A stretch of 64,000 bases of DNA from Adlercreutzia hattorii (lineage in GTDB: Bacteria; Actinomycetota; Coriobacteriia; Coriobacteriales; Eggerthellaceae), in NCBI RefSeq assembly GCF_011405655.1, contig NZ_AP022829.1:791001-855000 (forward strand), written 5' to 3'. The translations under genes were made by a program, and so were the position numbers. Positions within the stretch are counted from its first letter, which is position 1. The number at the start of each line of letters is the position of its first letter. The notes beneath the pieces were generated by a model. It saw only the letters and a list, made by a program, of their open reading frames with translations, was not told the origin of the DNA and made no database searches. This document shows positions 33,269 through 42,057 of the stretch, piece after piece.

Positions 33269-36200
33269 GTGGGTCTGGGCGGTATCAAGTTGGCCGATTA
33301 CGCCGATCCGCGGGCGGTGTCGCGGGGCGTAGGGCTGGCGGCCAGCGCAAAGGCGGTTGCGGATCGCACCGTACGGCGCGATGACGATACGACGATCATC
33401 TCGGCCCAGGTCGCCTCAGCGTCGGGCATTGCCGATTACTTTGAGACGTCGGTGATGTTCGGCGACTTCGAGTCGCGCATCGTCGATTACGAATGCACCT
33501 GCCCCGCCATTGCCCGCTTCGACGGGCTGTGCAAGCACTGCGTGGCCCTGGTAACGACCTACTTCACCCAGCCCCGCAGCTTTCGCGACGTTGGGGCGAA
33601 TCGCGCGGCGTCTCGCAGCCAGCGCACGACGAGTGAGGCGCTGGCCCGCTGCCTCGCCCAAGGCGCGACGGCGCCTGCAGGCGCAGCATCGCGCGGAGCG
33701 GGATTGCCCGTCTTGGGCGTGGCGCCCGGCAGTGTTCATTTGACGCCGCACCTTGCCTTCGACGGGCGTCTCTGGTCGCTGCGGCTCGATGCGGAAGGCC
33801 CGCAGGGCACTTACGTGGTGCGCGACCTTGAGGCCTTAGCCCATCGCGTGCAGCGTGGGGAGTACTTCTCCTACGGGAAGAAGCTCGCCTTTGCCCATCG
33901 GCTCGAGGCCTTCGACGGGCCTTCCCGCGCCGTGGCCCGCACGCTGGCCGAGGTGTTTCCCGATGAGCGCTTGTTCGGCGGCTCCACGTTCCGAGCCGCC
34001 GCCGGGAAGCGCGAGGTGCGCCTGCGAGAGGCGGAGCTGGCCGATATGCTCGATGCCATGGGGGAGCGCGCCTCGTTCATCCTTGAGCGAAGCGATGGCG
34101 GCGCTGCCGCTCCGGCTCCGACGCCGTGGACCATCGCGGAGGACATCCCCACTGCATCTCTTGAGTTCCTTCCCTCCGAAGGCGGTTACGACCTGCGTCT
34201 TTCCAAGGAGGTGCTGGTGGTGCGCGGGCTCGAAGTGGCCTTCGTGCTGGCCGACGGCATAGCTGCGCGGACGACAGGTGCCGATGCGCGCGCTTTCTCG
34301 TTTCTGCGGGATGCGGAACTCGACGCGGGTCGGGCGGCCTTTGTGGCTGAGCGCGATGCCGAGGCATTCTGCCGGCGCGCGCTGCCCGTGCTGGAGGAGA
34401 CGCTTGCGGTGGATCTGCCCGAGGCGTGGGAGGCGCTGCGCCCGGTGGCTGGTACGCTCGCCTTCTACTTCGACGTGACGGGTAAGAAGGAGGCTGCGCT
34501 CATCCGCCTCACGGCGAAGGCCTTTTACGGCGAGCGGGAAGTGGTGTTGGAAAGCCCTGCCGATTCTGCTGAGGAGCCGGAGTTGCGGCCGGCCTCGAGC
34601 CAGGCCTTCCGCGATCAGGACCTGGAGGATGCGGGCGTGGCCGTGGCCGCGCAGTTCTTCGATGGCTCGTGCACGCTGCCCCTGCGCCAGACCGAGCTGG
34701 CCGGCGAGCTGCTCTATGGCGGCCTGGCGCAATTTCGGGCCGTCGGCGAGGTGTTCACCACGCCCGCCTTCGACCGCCTCATCATGGAACGGCCGCCGCG
34801 GGTGTCGCTGGGTCTTTCCCTGCGCGCGAACCTCATCCAGATGGATGTGCGCGAGAGCGACCTTTCCGCCGACGAGCTGCGAGCGATGCTTTCCGCTTAT
34901 CGGCGCCGCAGGCGCTTCCATCGCCTGAGCGACGGGCGCATCGCCGCTCTGGGAGAGGGGGATGTGGCGGCACTCGGCGATATGATGCGCGATTTGGGCG
35001 TGTCGGCCGACGCGTTGCTGGACGGTGGTGCCGAGCTGCCAACCTATCAGGCGTTCTACCTAGATCGGGAGTATGGCGATGCCGTGCGCGACCGCGCCTT
35101 CGAAGACTACCTGCGTTGTCTGGACGGGTCGCCCGCGCCTGCGGAGGCGCCCGCTTCCCTTGCGGGTACGTTGCGGCCCTACCAGGTGGAGGGCTTCCGC
35201 TGGCTGGCGCGTCTGGCATCGCTCGGTTTCGGCGGCATCCTGGCCGATGAGATGGGTCTCGGCAAGACGTTGCAGATGATAGCCCTGGTGAAGAGCTTGC
35301 GTGACGCCGAGCGGCTGGCCGGCCCCGTGCTCGTGGTCTGCCCCGCCTCCCTCGTGTTCAACTGGGCCGACGAGTTCGCCCGCTTCGCTCCCGATGTGTC
35401 GGTGATCGCTCTGGAGGGATCTCGCGCGCACCGCGAGGCGCTGCTGGCCCGTGCGAGCGGCGAGCCCTGCGTGGTCGTGGCCTCCTACGATCGCGTGCGC
35501 ATCGATGGCGCGCAGCTCGCCCGCATCGATTGGGGCATGGTGGTGCTCGACGAGGCCCAGTACATCAAGAACCACGCCACCAAGACCACCCGCGCCGTGA
35601 AGCGCCTGCGCTCCCGTTTGCGGTTCGCGCTCACGGGTACGCCGGTGGAGAACCGCCTCTCGGAGCTCTGGAGCATCTTCGACTTCCTCATGCCCGGGTT
35701 CCTCGGCAGCTACGAGCGGTTCCGCGAGCGCTACGAGCTGGGCATTATCGGCGAGGACGAAGAGGCGGCCGCGCGGCTGCGCGCGCTCATCGAGCCGTTT
35801 GTGCTGCGTCGCCGCAAAGCCGACGTGCTCACCGATTTGCCCGCCAAGTTCGAGGGTATCCGCTATGTGCCCCTTTCCCGCGAGCAGCGGCGGCTCTACG
35901 ACGGCGCCGAGCAACGCTTGCGCGAGGATTTGAACGTCCAGAAGCGTCAGAACGCCTCGCGGGCCAATCGTCGCGGGCATATTCCCGATGCCGAGAAGAG
36001 TGCTGTCGAGGTGCTGGCTGAGCTGACGCGCCTACGCCAGATCGCGCTGGATCCCTCGCTCGTGTTCGAGAACTACAAGGGCGGCGCCGAGAAGCTGGGC
36101 GCCATCATGGAATTGGTGGACGAGGCAATGGAAGCTGGGCGCAAGGTGCTCGTATTCTCGCAGTTCACGAGTTATCTGGACGTGCTTTCCGCCGAACTCG

Positions 36201-36607
36201 ATCGCCGTGGTATCGCGCACTTCACTATAACGGGCGCTACGCCCAAGCGCGAGCGTGTGCGGCTGGTGAACCAGTTCAACGACGATGAGACGCCGGTGTT
36301 CCTCGTGTCGCTGAAGGCCGGCGGCACGGGGCTCAACCTCACCGGTGCCTCGGTGGTGGTGCATGCCGACCCGTGGTGGAACGCCGCCGCCACCGATCAG
36401 GCGACCGACCGCGCCCATCGCATCGGGCAGAGCCGCGAGGTGGACGTGTACAAAGTGGTGGCCAAGGGCACCATCGAGGAGCGCATCGTGGCCCTTCAGG
36501 AGGCCAAGCGCGACCTGGCCGATTCCGTGATCGCCGCAACAAACGGCGAGGCGCTCGCCGGACTTACCCGCGAGCGCCTCGCAGAGCTTCTCGGGGAGGC
36601 GGACTAG
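33269..36607 (+). CDS. SWIM zinc finger / SNF2-family helicase
   Basis: This is a 1112-residue protein. A SWIM zinc finger (CTCPAIARFDGLCKHC, about 75-92) comes first, then a long bacterial SNF2 N-terminal region. The Snf2 motor carries LADEMGLGKTLQ (about 660), DEAQYIKN (about 761), LTGTPVENRLSELWSIFDFL, and the helicase C-domain VFSQFTSYLDVL...LVSLKAGGTGLNLT...ATDQATDRAHRIGQ. Bacterial relatives (RapA-distant, HepA-like) translocate on DNA and may remodel protein-DNA complexes. The start GTG 33269 has GAAAGGAGG five bases upstream; frame-open sequence before it is not supported. Repeat B1 begins right after its stop codon. Confidence 0.88.
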   Translation: MGLGGIKLADYADPRAVSRGVGLAASAKAVADRTVRRDDDTTIISAQVASASGIADYFETSVMFGDFESRIVDYECTCPAIARFDGLCKHCVALVTTYFTQPRSFRDVGANRAASRSQRTTSEALARCLAQGATAPAGAASRGAGLPVLGVAPGSVHLTPHLAFDGRLWSLRLDAEGPQGTYVVRDLEALAHRVQRGEYFSYGKKLAFAHRLEAFDGPSRAVARTLAEVFPDERLFGGSTFRAAAGKREVRLREAELADMLDAMGERASFILERSDGGAAAPAPTPWTIAEDIPTASLEFLPSEGGYDLRLSKEVLVVRGLEVAFVLADGIAARTTGADARAFSFLRDAELDAGRAAFVAERDAEAFCRRALPVLEETLAVDLPEAWEALRPVAGTLAFYFDVTGKKEAALIRLTAKAFYGEREVVLESPADSAEEPELRPASSQAFRDQDLEDAGVAVAAQFFDGSCTLPLRQTELAGELLYGGLAQFRAVGEVFTTPAFDRLIMERPPRVSLGLSLRANLIQMDVRESDLSADELRAMLSAYRRRRRFHRLSDGRIAALGEGDVAALGDMMRDLGVSADALLDGGAELPTYQAFYLDREYGDAVRDRAFEDYLRCLDGSPAPAEAPASLAGTLRPYQVEGFRWLARLASLGFGGILADEMGLGKTLQMIALVKSLRDAERLAGPVLVVCPASLVFNWADEFARFAPDVSVIALEGSRAHREALLARASGEPCVVVASYDRVRIDGAQLARIDWGMVVLDEAQYIKNHATKTTRAVKRLRSRLRFALTGTPVENRLSELWSIFDFLMPGFLGSYERFRERYELGIIGEDEEAAARLRALIEPFVLRRRKADVLTDLPAKFEGIRYVPLSREQRRLYDGAEQRLREDLNVQKRQNASRANRRGHIPDAEKSAVEVLAELTRLRQIALDPSLVFENYKGGAEKLGAIMELVDEAMEAGRKVLVFSQFTSYLDVLSAELDRRGIAHFTITGATPKRERVRLVNQFNDDETPVFLVSLKAGGTGLNLTGASVVVHADPWWNAAATDQATDRAHRIGQSREVDVYKVVAKGTIEERIVALQEAKRDLADSVIAATNGEALAGLTRERLAELLGEAD

Positions 36608-36755
36608 CGGGTTTCGTGCAAGATTTTGCGTTTTTGCGATATCGCCATCCTGCCAAGTGCGGTATTTCGCGTTTTTGCGACACCAATTACCCCCGCAGTG
36701 ACGTCCAGAGTCGCAAAAACGCGAAATATTGCACGCTATGTGGCTCTCGGGCGTC
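36608..36755. repeat. Palindromic intergenic element, family B, copy 1
   Basis: Starts CGGGTT and the left arm GTGCAAGATTTTGCG (36616-36639). An internal repeat of the arm lies at 36657-36682 (GTGCGGTATTTCGCG...). The inverted right arm is at 36711-36734, and a conserved flank TATGTGGCTCTCGG ends at CGTC. The arm-to-arm length is 119 bp. By eye about four of five positions match copy 2 at 39433, in the same orientation. Confidence 0.75.
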
Positions 36756-36850
36756 CGGTTGTTGTTCGACGGGAGCATTTGGCTTCGCGATGCTTTGGCT
36801 GCATTGGCGCCCTTTCACGGTTCGAGCGTTCGCGCGGTAAAAGCAGAAGA

Positions 36851-36868
36851 GGCGGCCCGAAGACCGCC
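36851..36868 (-). terminator. Terminator of flavoprotein 2
   Basis: On the minus strand: GGCGGTC, TTCG tetraloop, GGCCGCC, then TCTTCTGCTTTT. It lies about 46 bases past the stop codon. Confidence 0.6.
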
Positions 36869-36914
36869 CCGTGCATGAGAAATACCCCCGTCCGCTCAGT
36901 GTGCGCCGAAACGC

Positions 36915-38507
36915 TTACTTTTGGGCGGCAGCTGCTTCCGCTGCCAAACGCCCCGAAGTGGCCGCCCAGCCCTGTTGAGAACCGGAGCACACATCTACAT
37001 CGTAGTTGGCGCCGTACAGTCCTGCCGCGTCGCCGCCGGCAGCGAACAGCCCTTCAATGGGGGAGCCGTCGGTGCCCATTACTTGCATGCGGTCGTTTAC
37101 GCGCAAGCCGCCCACGGTGGTAAAGAGCGTCGGCGTGATGCGGGCGCCGTAGAAGGGCGGGGTGGATACGGGCAGCAGCATATTCGCAGGCAGCCCGTAA
37201 TCCTCATCAGCGCCTGCGGCGCAGAATCCGTTGAAGCGCTCTACCGTTGCGGCGAGCGTGGCGCTGTCCAGCCCGAGGGCACGTGCCAGTTCCTCGATGC
37301 TGTCGGCCTGCACAAGTCCCTCGCATGTGAGCAGACCCTCGCGACACGCATAGGGCTGTCCCGCAAAGGCGCCGAGGTTCGGCATGGGCATCCAGGGACC
37401 TGCGGTCTCGATATGGTCGATGAACGCGTCGTCGAAAATGGCGAAATTGGCCGCATTGGTGGTCAGCACATTGCCCACAGCGGTGAAATCGCTGGTGGCG
37501 GCCTCATTGAAGTAACGGATGCCCGCCTCGTTCACGCGCATGGTGGGTTGCATGGTCACGATGTAGTTGGGAATATCCGAGAACGCGCTCGTGCCGTCCA
37601 GCATGCCCGTGTGCCACATGACGGCTTCGGGGTGATGGGTGTCGGCTCCCGCCTCAGCGACGGCATGGGCGATGCCGTCGCCGTCGCGGCCCTCCATGCC
37701 CCATACGTGCACGTTTGCATAGGGGCGACCTGTGAACTTCTCGAACATCCCCTGATTGTTCGCGTAGCCGCCGCTTGCCAGAATAACGGCTCGGCTTTCG
37801 ATGAGAATCTCTCCGTCGGAACCCTCGGCGTAAACGCCCGTAACGCATCCGTCCTCTACGCGCAGCCCGGTGAAGGGGGTTGAAATGCGGAACTGCACGC
37901 CGAGCTCCTCCGCGGCCGGCTGAATGACGGAAAGTACGTCGCCAACATGAGTGGGCATGCCGCTTTCGTCGGCTGGAAGATGCCATACTTGGTAAGAATC
38001 GCCGAGGGCCGCGATGGAGGCCCAGGCAGTCCCATGATCCTCGAGCCAATCGATGGTGGCGCCGCTGTTGTCGGCGAAAGCGCGCACCACCGGTCCCAGG
38101 CATCCGTAATGGTGATAGGCGAGCGTGTCGGCCACGACTGCATTCGGATCGACGGTGATGTTCTGGGCCGCCTGGGCTTTCGACCCGATGCCGCAAAAGC
38201 CCTCTGCTACGGCCGAAGTGCCTCCCAAGCCGCTGTTCTTCTCGAGGCAAATGACGGAAAGCCCCAGCTCGGCAGCGCGACAGGCTGCCACGGTGCCCGC
38301 TGTTCCCGAGCCTACAATTACGACATCGGCCTGCTCCGTCGAAATGGGGTTGTGAGTTGGAGCCTCTTGATTTGCGCCGGTGCCGGCCAAAGTGCCCTGA
38401 TCTGCCGATGCCTCCGTTGAAGACGGCGCGCAGCCGGCGAGTCCCGCCAACGCCGCCCCTCCGGCGCAGAGTGCTCCCGCGAAAAACGAACGACGTGATA
38501 GATCCAT
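36915..38507 (-). CDS. Tat-exported lipoprotein flavoprotein, fumarate-reductase-like (flavoprotein 2)
   Basis: A 530-residue protein with Tat motif SRRSFF (4-9), lipobox LAGC at Cys26, FAD motif GSGTAG (66-71), and EKNSGLGGTSAVAEGFCG. The family segment is VNEAGIRYFNEAATSDF, with Tyr where Phe is usual. C-terminal GLFAAGGDAAGLYGANYDVDVCSG closes the FAD site. The end differs clearly from the GNCSGSxxxGxYPE type of the other flavoproteins here, so its substrate is probably of another kind. AAGGAG precedes ATG 38507. It is divergent from a TetR gene; two perfect operators separate them. The pair lies between direct repeats B1 and B2, as a possible mobile module. Confidence 0.9.
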   Translation of the reverse strand: MDLSRRSFFAGALCAGGAALAGLAGCAPSSTEASADQGTLAGTGANQEAPTHNPISTEQADVVIVGSGTAGTVAACRAAELGLSVICLEKNSGLGGTSAVAEGFCGIGSKAQAAQNITVDPNAVVADTLAYHHYGCLGPVVRAFADNSGATIDWLEDHGTAWASIAALGDSYQVWHLPADESGMPTHVGDVLSVIQPAAEELGVQFRISTPFTGLRVEDGCVTGVYAEGSDGEILIESRAVILASGGYANNQGMFEKFTGRPYANVHVWGMEGRDGDGIAHAVAEAGADTHHPEAVMWHTGMLDGTSAFSDIPNYIVTMQPTMRVNEAGIRYFNEAATSDFTAVGNVLTTNAANFAIFDDAFIDHIETAGPWMPMPNLGAFAGQPYACREGLLTCEGLVQADSIEELARALGLDSATLAATVERFNGFCAAGADEDYGLPANMLLPVSTPPFYGARITPTLFTTVGGLRVNDRMQVMGTDGSPIEGLFAAGGDAAGLYGANYDVDVCSGSQQGWAATSGRLAAEAAAAQK

Positions 38508-38530
38508 GATCCGCTCCTTCCCTGAAGTTG

Positions 38531-38580
38531 TTGGTACACCGTACCAAATGATGGCATCATCATATGGTACGGTGTACCAA
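38531..38580. promoter_or_regulatory. Twin TetR operators between flavoprotein 2 and tetR
   Basis: Site 1 TTGGTACACCGTACCAA (38531-38547) is a perfect dyad with a 3-base centre. Site 2 (38564-38580) is the same site on the opposite strand with one end base changed. Centres are 33 bp apart, about three helical turns, so both dimers face the same side. A -10 TATAAT for tetR follows at 38593-38598, placing site 2 over its -35. Confidence 0.9.
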
Positions 38581-38623
38581 CTTGTCAAGGGGTATAATTT
38601 ACCCGACCAGAGAAAGGCGGCCC

Positions 38624-39262
38624 ATGTCCCGTGCAAAGAACAGCGCTCCCCGAACCGTGCTCACCAATGACGAGTTGGCCCGTGCGGCTCTCGCCCTCAT
38701 CGATGAAGAGGGGGTGGAGGCCTTCTCGTTCCGCAAGTTGAGCGCGGTGACCGGTGTTCCCACTATGACCATCGCCAATCGCTTCGGCAGCAAGGACGCC
38801 CTCATGAAAGCGGCGCTCGGCGAAATGCTTGCCGAGAACAAAATCGAGCCGGTAACGGGAGAAACATGGCAGCAGTCGTTGCGCCGCGTGGCCCATGCGA
38901 ACCGCTCTATGGCGCTGGCGCACCCCAAAGCTTTCATGCTGTTCGTCATGACTCCCCAGTTTGAGTCGCCGTCGCTGGAATTCACCCGATCGGTTTTTGC
39001 CACTCATGAGAGCGATACGCTGCCGGCCCATATGCCCGAGTATTTCTTGTCGCTCATGCATTCGTTCCTGACGGGTTTTCAGCTGCAGGAAATGTATGTG
39101 AATGAGCATTACAGCGGCAACGTTCCGGTGGCTGACGGAGAAAGCGGCGACCGTCAAAGAATGGCTCGCATGATCGCGGGCCTTTATGACGAAGATGCCT
39201 TTAATCGCAACTTGGAGATCATCATTGCTGGTTTTGCTGCTTGCTTCGATTTGCCCTCCTGA
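38624..39262 (+). CDS. TetR/AcrR-family repressor
   Basis: A 212-residue regulator: N-terminal helix-turn-helix (about 12-60: VLTNDELARAALALIDEEGVEAFSFRKLSAVTGVPTMTIANRFGSKDALMKAAL) and a helical ligand domain ending NLEIIIAGFAACFDLPS. It most resembles the TetR_C-type regulators of catabolic and efflux genes. The ATG at 38624 has AAAGG upstream. It is divergent from flavoprotein 2 with a 116-base shared control region holding two perfect operators, so repression of both genes and relief by the flavoprotein's substrate is the simplest model. Confidence 0.9.
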   Translation: MSRAKNSAPRTVLTNDELARAALALIDEEGVEAFSFRKLSAVTGVPTMTIANRFGSKDALMKAALGEMLAENKIEPVTGETWQQSLRRVAHANRSMALAHPKAFMLFVMTPQFESPSLEFTRSVFATHESDTLPAHMPEYFLSLMHSFLTGFQLQEMYVNEHYSGNVPVADGESGDRQRMARMIAGLYDEDAFNRNLEIIIAGFAACFDLPS

Positions 39263-39432
39263 GGTTGCCAAAACGTACTGACGCCTTTCAGGATGCTAGG
39301 TACGACCTCATGCTTCCTCGGCGCCACCGCCAACAGGAGCGCTCTAGCCGAGGCTGCCCGCGCGTCTGTTCCACCTTACGGGGAAGGGCGAGCTTCTGGG
39401 GGAGGACGGTGCCTCAAGGGGAGGGTGAGCAA

Positions 39433-39579
39433 CGGGTTCCATGCAGGATTTTGCGTTTTCGCGACATCGACGTCTTGTGGAGTGCGGTATTTTGCGTTTT
39501 CGCGACATCGGTTGCCCCGCAGTGATTCCCCAAGTCGCAAAAACGCAAAATCCTGCATGTTATGTGCCTCTCGGACGTC
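39433..39579. repeat. Palindromic intergenic element, family B, copy 2
   Basis: CGGGTT, left arm (39440-39467, starts CATGCAGGATTTTGCG), internal arm copy (39482-39508) and right arm (39535-39559). The outer arms match over about 24 bases with one C/T difference; arm-to-arm 120 bp. The flank TATGTGCCTCTCGGACGTC is shared with copy 1. Bases 39263-39432 and 39580-39717 show no gene. Confidence 0.75.
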
Positions 39580-39717
39580 ACGGGTTCCTGGGCGAGGAAC
39601 TCGGCGCTGTAGTTGTGCGGGCGCCATGGGTTGCCCGGCTTCGCGATGTTCCGAATCTGAAGTCCTGAACCGCGAGTGCCTCCCCTTGCAGATCAGGTGG
39701 CCGCGTTCCAAATTGAA

Positions 39718-39741
39718 AGGGGCGGCCCGAAAGCCGCCCCT
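39718..39741 (-). terminator. Terminator of the AGCS symporter gene
   Basis: On the minus strand AGGGGCGGC, loop TTTCGG, GCCGCCCCT, then TTCAATTT. It lies 31 bases past the stop codon. Confidence 0.75.
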
Positions 39742-39771
39742 GTACGGGTATGTTTTGTTGCGATCGAAGCG

Positions 39772-41247
39772 CTACTTGCGCTTGTCCTCCTCTACGAGGG
39801 CGTTCATGGCGGCGCGCTCCTGGTCTTCCAGGCGCTCCTCGGCCGCGTCCAGCGCGCGCTTGTCGTGCTTGGCGTTGGCGATGGCGAGCACCGCGCCGGA
39901 CAGCGCGAACAGCGCGATGGCGTTGGGGATGACCATCAGCTGGTTGAACATGTCGGCGAGCTCCCACACCAGGTCGTTGGACAGAAGCGACCCCATGAAG
40001 ATGAACACGAGCGCGATGATGGTGAAGGGCAGCACGGCGCGCTTTCCGAAGAGCCACTCCACGTTCAGCTTAGCGAACAGGTTCCACGAGAGGATGGTGG
40101 AGAAGGCGAAGAACAAAAGGCAGATGGCCACGAACCACGCGCCCACGTTCGCGCCGAAGAACTGCCCGAAGGCCAGCTGGGCGATGTTGGTCTTGGTGAT
40201 GGTCTCGGCGGTGAGCGTCGCGTAGTCGCCGGTGGCCAGCGTACCGTCGCCCACGTAGAGCACCGACAGCACCACGAGCGCGGTCATGGTGACGACGATG
40301 ATGGTGTCCACGAACACACCGATCATGGCCACGACGCCCTGCTCGTGCGGATCCTTCACCTCGGCTAGCGCGTGGGCGTGCGGGGTGGAGCCCATGCCGG
40401 CCTCGTTGGAGAACAGGCCGCGCTTGGCGCCCTGGCTGATGGCGGCGATGATACCGAAAGTGGCACCGCCCACGGTGGCGTCGGGGTTGAAGGCGCACTG
40501 GAAGATGAGCGCGAAGGTGGCCGGGATGTTGGCGGCGTTCATGATGAGCACGACAAGCGACCCGAGCACGTAGAGGATGGCCATGACGGGCACGATCTTC
40601 TCGGTGACGGCGGCCAGACGGGACACGCCGCCGATGAACACGGTGCCAGCCAGAATGACCACGATAAGCCCCATGACCCAGGTGGGGATGCCGAAGGCGG
40701 TGTTCATGGTCTCGGCGATGGAGTTCGACTGCACCATGCAGCCCATGAAGCCGAGCGCCAGAATGATGGCCACGGCGAAGAACCCGGCGAGGAACTTGCC
40801 CCCGTTGCCCTTGAAGGCCGTGGTGATGTAGTAGACCGGGCCGCCGTGCACGGTGCCGTCCTCGTCGACTACGCGGGTCTTCTGGGCCATGACCGCCTCG
40901 GCGTAGTTGGTGGCCATGCCGAGCAGGGCGATGATCCACATCCAGAAGATGGCGCCCGGGCCGCCCACGATGATGGCGCCGCACGCGCCCACGATGTTGC
41001 CCGTGCCCACCTGGGCCGCGATAGCGGTGGACAGCGCTTGGAACGACGTCATGCCGCCGCCCTGGTTGCCGCCGCGCAGGCTGAAGTTGCCGAACACGCG
41101 GCGCCAGCCTTCGCCGAAGCAACGGAACTGGATCGCCTTGGTGCGCACGGTGAACCAGATGCCCATGCCGAGCAGCAGGATGATCAGGATGTAGTTGGAC
41201 AGGTAGTTGTTGATGGTGGTAACGATACCAAGTAGCGCCTCTTCCAC
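39772..41247 (-). CDS. Sodium:alanine/glycine symporter (AGCS family)
   Basis: A 491-residue transporter with about eleven helices and the AGCS landmarks: QFRCFGEGWRRVFG, SFQALSTAIAAQVGTGNIVGACGAIIVGGPGAIFWMW, and the family signature GLFSNEAGMGSTPHAHA (about 270-286). It imports alanine or glycine with Na+. The upstream glycine riboswitch argues strongly that glycine is the physiological substrate. The GTG start at 41247 follows AAGAAGGGAA; the frame upstream is riboswitch RNA, not protein. It is monocistronic with a terminator at 39718. Confidence 0.92.
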   Translation of the reverse strand: MEEALLGIVTTINNYLSNYILIILLLGMGIWFTVRTKAIQFRCFGEGWRRVFGNFSLRGGNQGGGMTSFQALSTAIAAQVGTGNIVGACGAIIVGGPGAIFWMWIIALLGMATNYAEAVMAQKTRVVDEDGTVHGGPVYYITTAFKGNGGKFLAGFFAVAIILALGFMGCMVQSNSIAETMNTAFGIPTWVMGLIVVILAGTVFIGGVSRLAAVTEKIVPVMAILYVLGSLVVLIMNAANIPATFALIFQCAFNPDATVGGATFGIIAAISQGAKRGLFSNEAGMGSTPHAHALAEVKDPHEQGVVAMIGVFVDTIIVVTMTALVVLSVLYVGDGTLATGDYATLTAETITKTNIAQLAFGQFFGANVGAWFVAICLLFFAFSTILSWNLFAKLNVEWLFGKRAVLPFTIIALVFIFMGSLLSNDLVWELADMFNQLMVIPNAIALFALSGAVLAIANAKHDKRALDAAEERLEDQERAAMNALVEEDKRK

Positions 41248-41318
41248 GGCATTCCCTTCTTCTCGCGAGAAGACTCGGGGGAACTCATGCGTGGGCGGCC
41301 GAAGAAGTCGCGTCATCG

Positions 41319-41417
41319 CTCTGTCCGTTTGCCTGAGAGATTCAGCTTGCCTGCGGAGGTCGTCCGCGCGCACGCCTTGCACCTTCGGCACTCACTTAAG
41401 AGTTCTCCAGAGTTTTC
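41319..41417 (-). ncRNA. Glycine riboswitch (one aptamer visible)
   Basis: On the minus strand: CTCTGGAGAACTC, GTGCCGAAGGTGCAAGG, a variable arm, then CTCTCAGGCAAACGGACAGAG, the hallmark order of the glycine aptamer core. It ends 72 bases before the symporter start codon. I cannot find a second full aptamer on its 5' side, so it may be a single-aptamer version with a helper stem. Regulation of glycine uptake or efflux follows from the class. Confidence 0.88.
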
Positions 41418-41732
41418 TCCGCCCCCGGTTTGCTTATGCTGCGCTTGCGTTGCCTCGGCGCTGCGGGCAGGCCGCTTTGCCTCATCGCGCGAGCGCTTCG
41501 TGCATCCCGAAGGCCTCACAGAAATATTGACTCGGTCACTATACGCCCTGACGCGGCGTCGATCAACAACTATTTCGCTCAACGTTGCGCGTTGCCCCCG
41601 CAATGCTCCGTGGAGCCCGCGAAAGGCGGTGTCCGTGCAGTGGTTGCGGGATGACTACGAATGGGATTCGGCCGCGGCACCCGTGCTAGACTGGGGCGAC
41701 GAAAGCGACAAAAGCCAAGGAAAGAGATCGCC

Positions 41733-41942
41733 ATGAGCAAGTACGACAAACTGTGGGAATACGTGGAAGAGCAAGAAGGCGACGAGCTGGTACTCACCTT
41801 CGACGAGATCGGCGCCATCGCCGGCGTTCCTTTGGATCATTCGTTCCTCAACTATAAGAAAGAGCTCCTGCCCCATGGCTGGGAAGTGGGCAAGATATCC
41901 ATGAAACAGCAAACCGTGCGCTTCAAGCGACTGGCGGAATAA
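41733..41942 (+). CDS. Small conserved protein, DUF7662-like, 69 aa
   Basis: A 69-residue protein (SKYDKLWEYVEEQEGDELVLTFDEIGAIAGVPLDHSFLNYKKEL...GWEVGKISMKQQTVRFKRL). The pattern, a short helix, LTFDEIGAIAGxPLDHSF, and a C-terminal xVGxISMKxxTVxFKR strand, is that of a small conserved domain widespread in Firmicutes and Actinobacteria with unknown function, sometimes near restriction or nucleic-acid genes. AAGGAAAGAG precedes ATG 41733; the longer in-frame start has none. It is a single gene. Confidence 0.75.
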   Translation: MSKYDKLWEYVEEQEGDELVLTFDEIGAIAGVPLDHSFLNYKKELLPHGWEVGKISMKQQTVRFKRLAE

Positions 41943-42057
41943 GGCTGTCAAAATAGGGGATCGCGCGAGACGAAGAGAAGCCGCCGCAGCGGGGAGGGGA
42001 GGCTGCGGCGGCGTTGGGGAAAGGCGCGTTTGAGGCGCCGGGAAATGATACGGGAGC

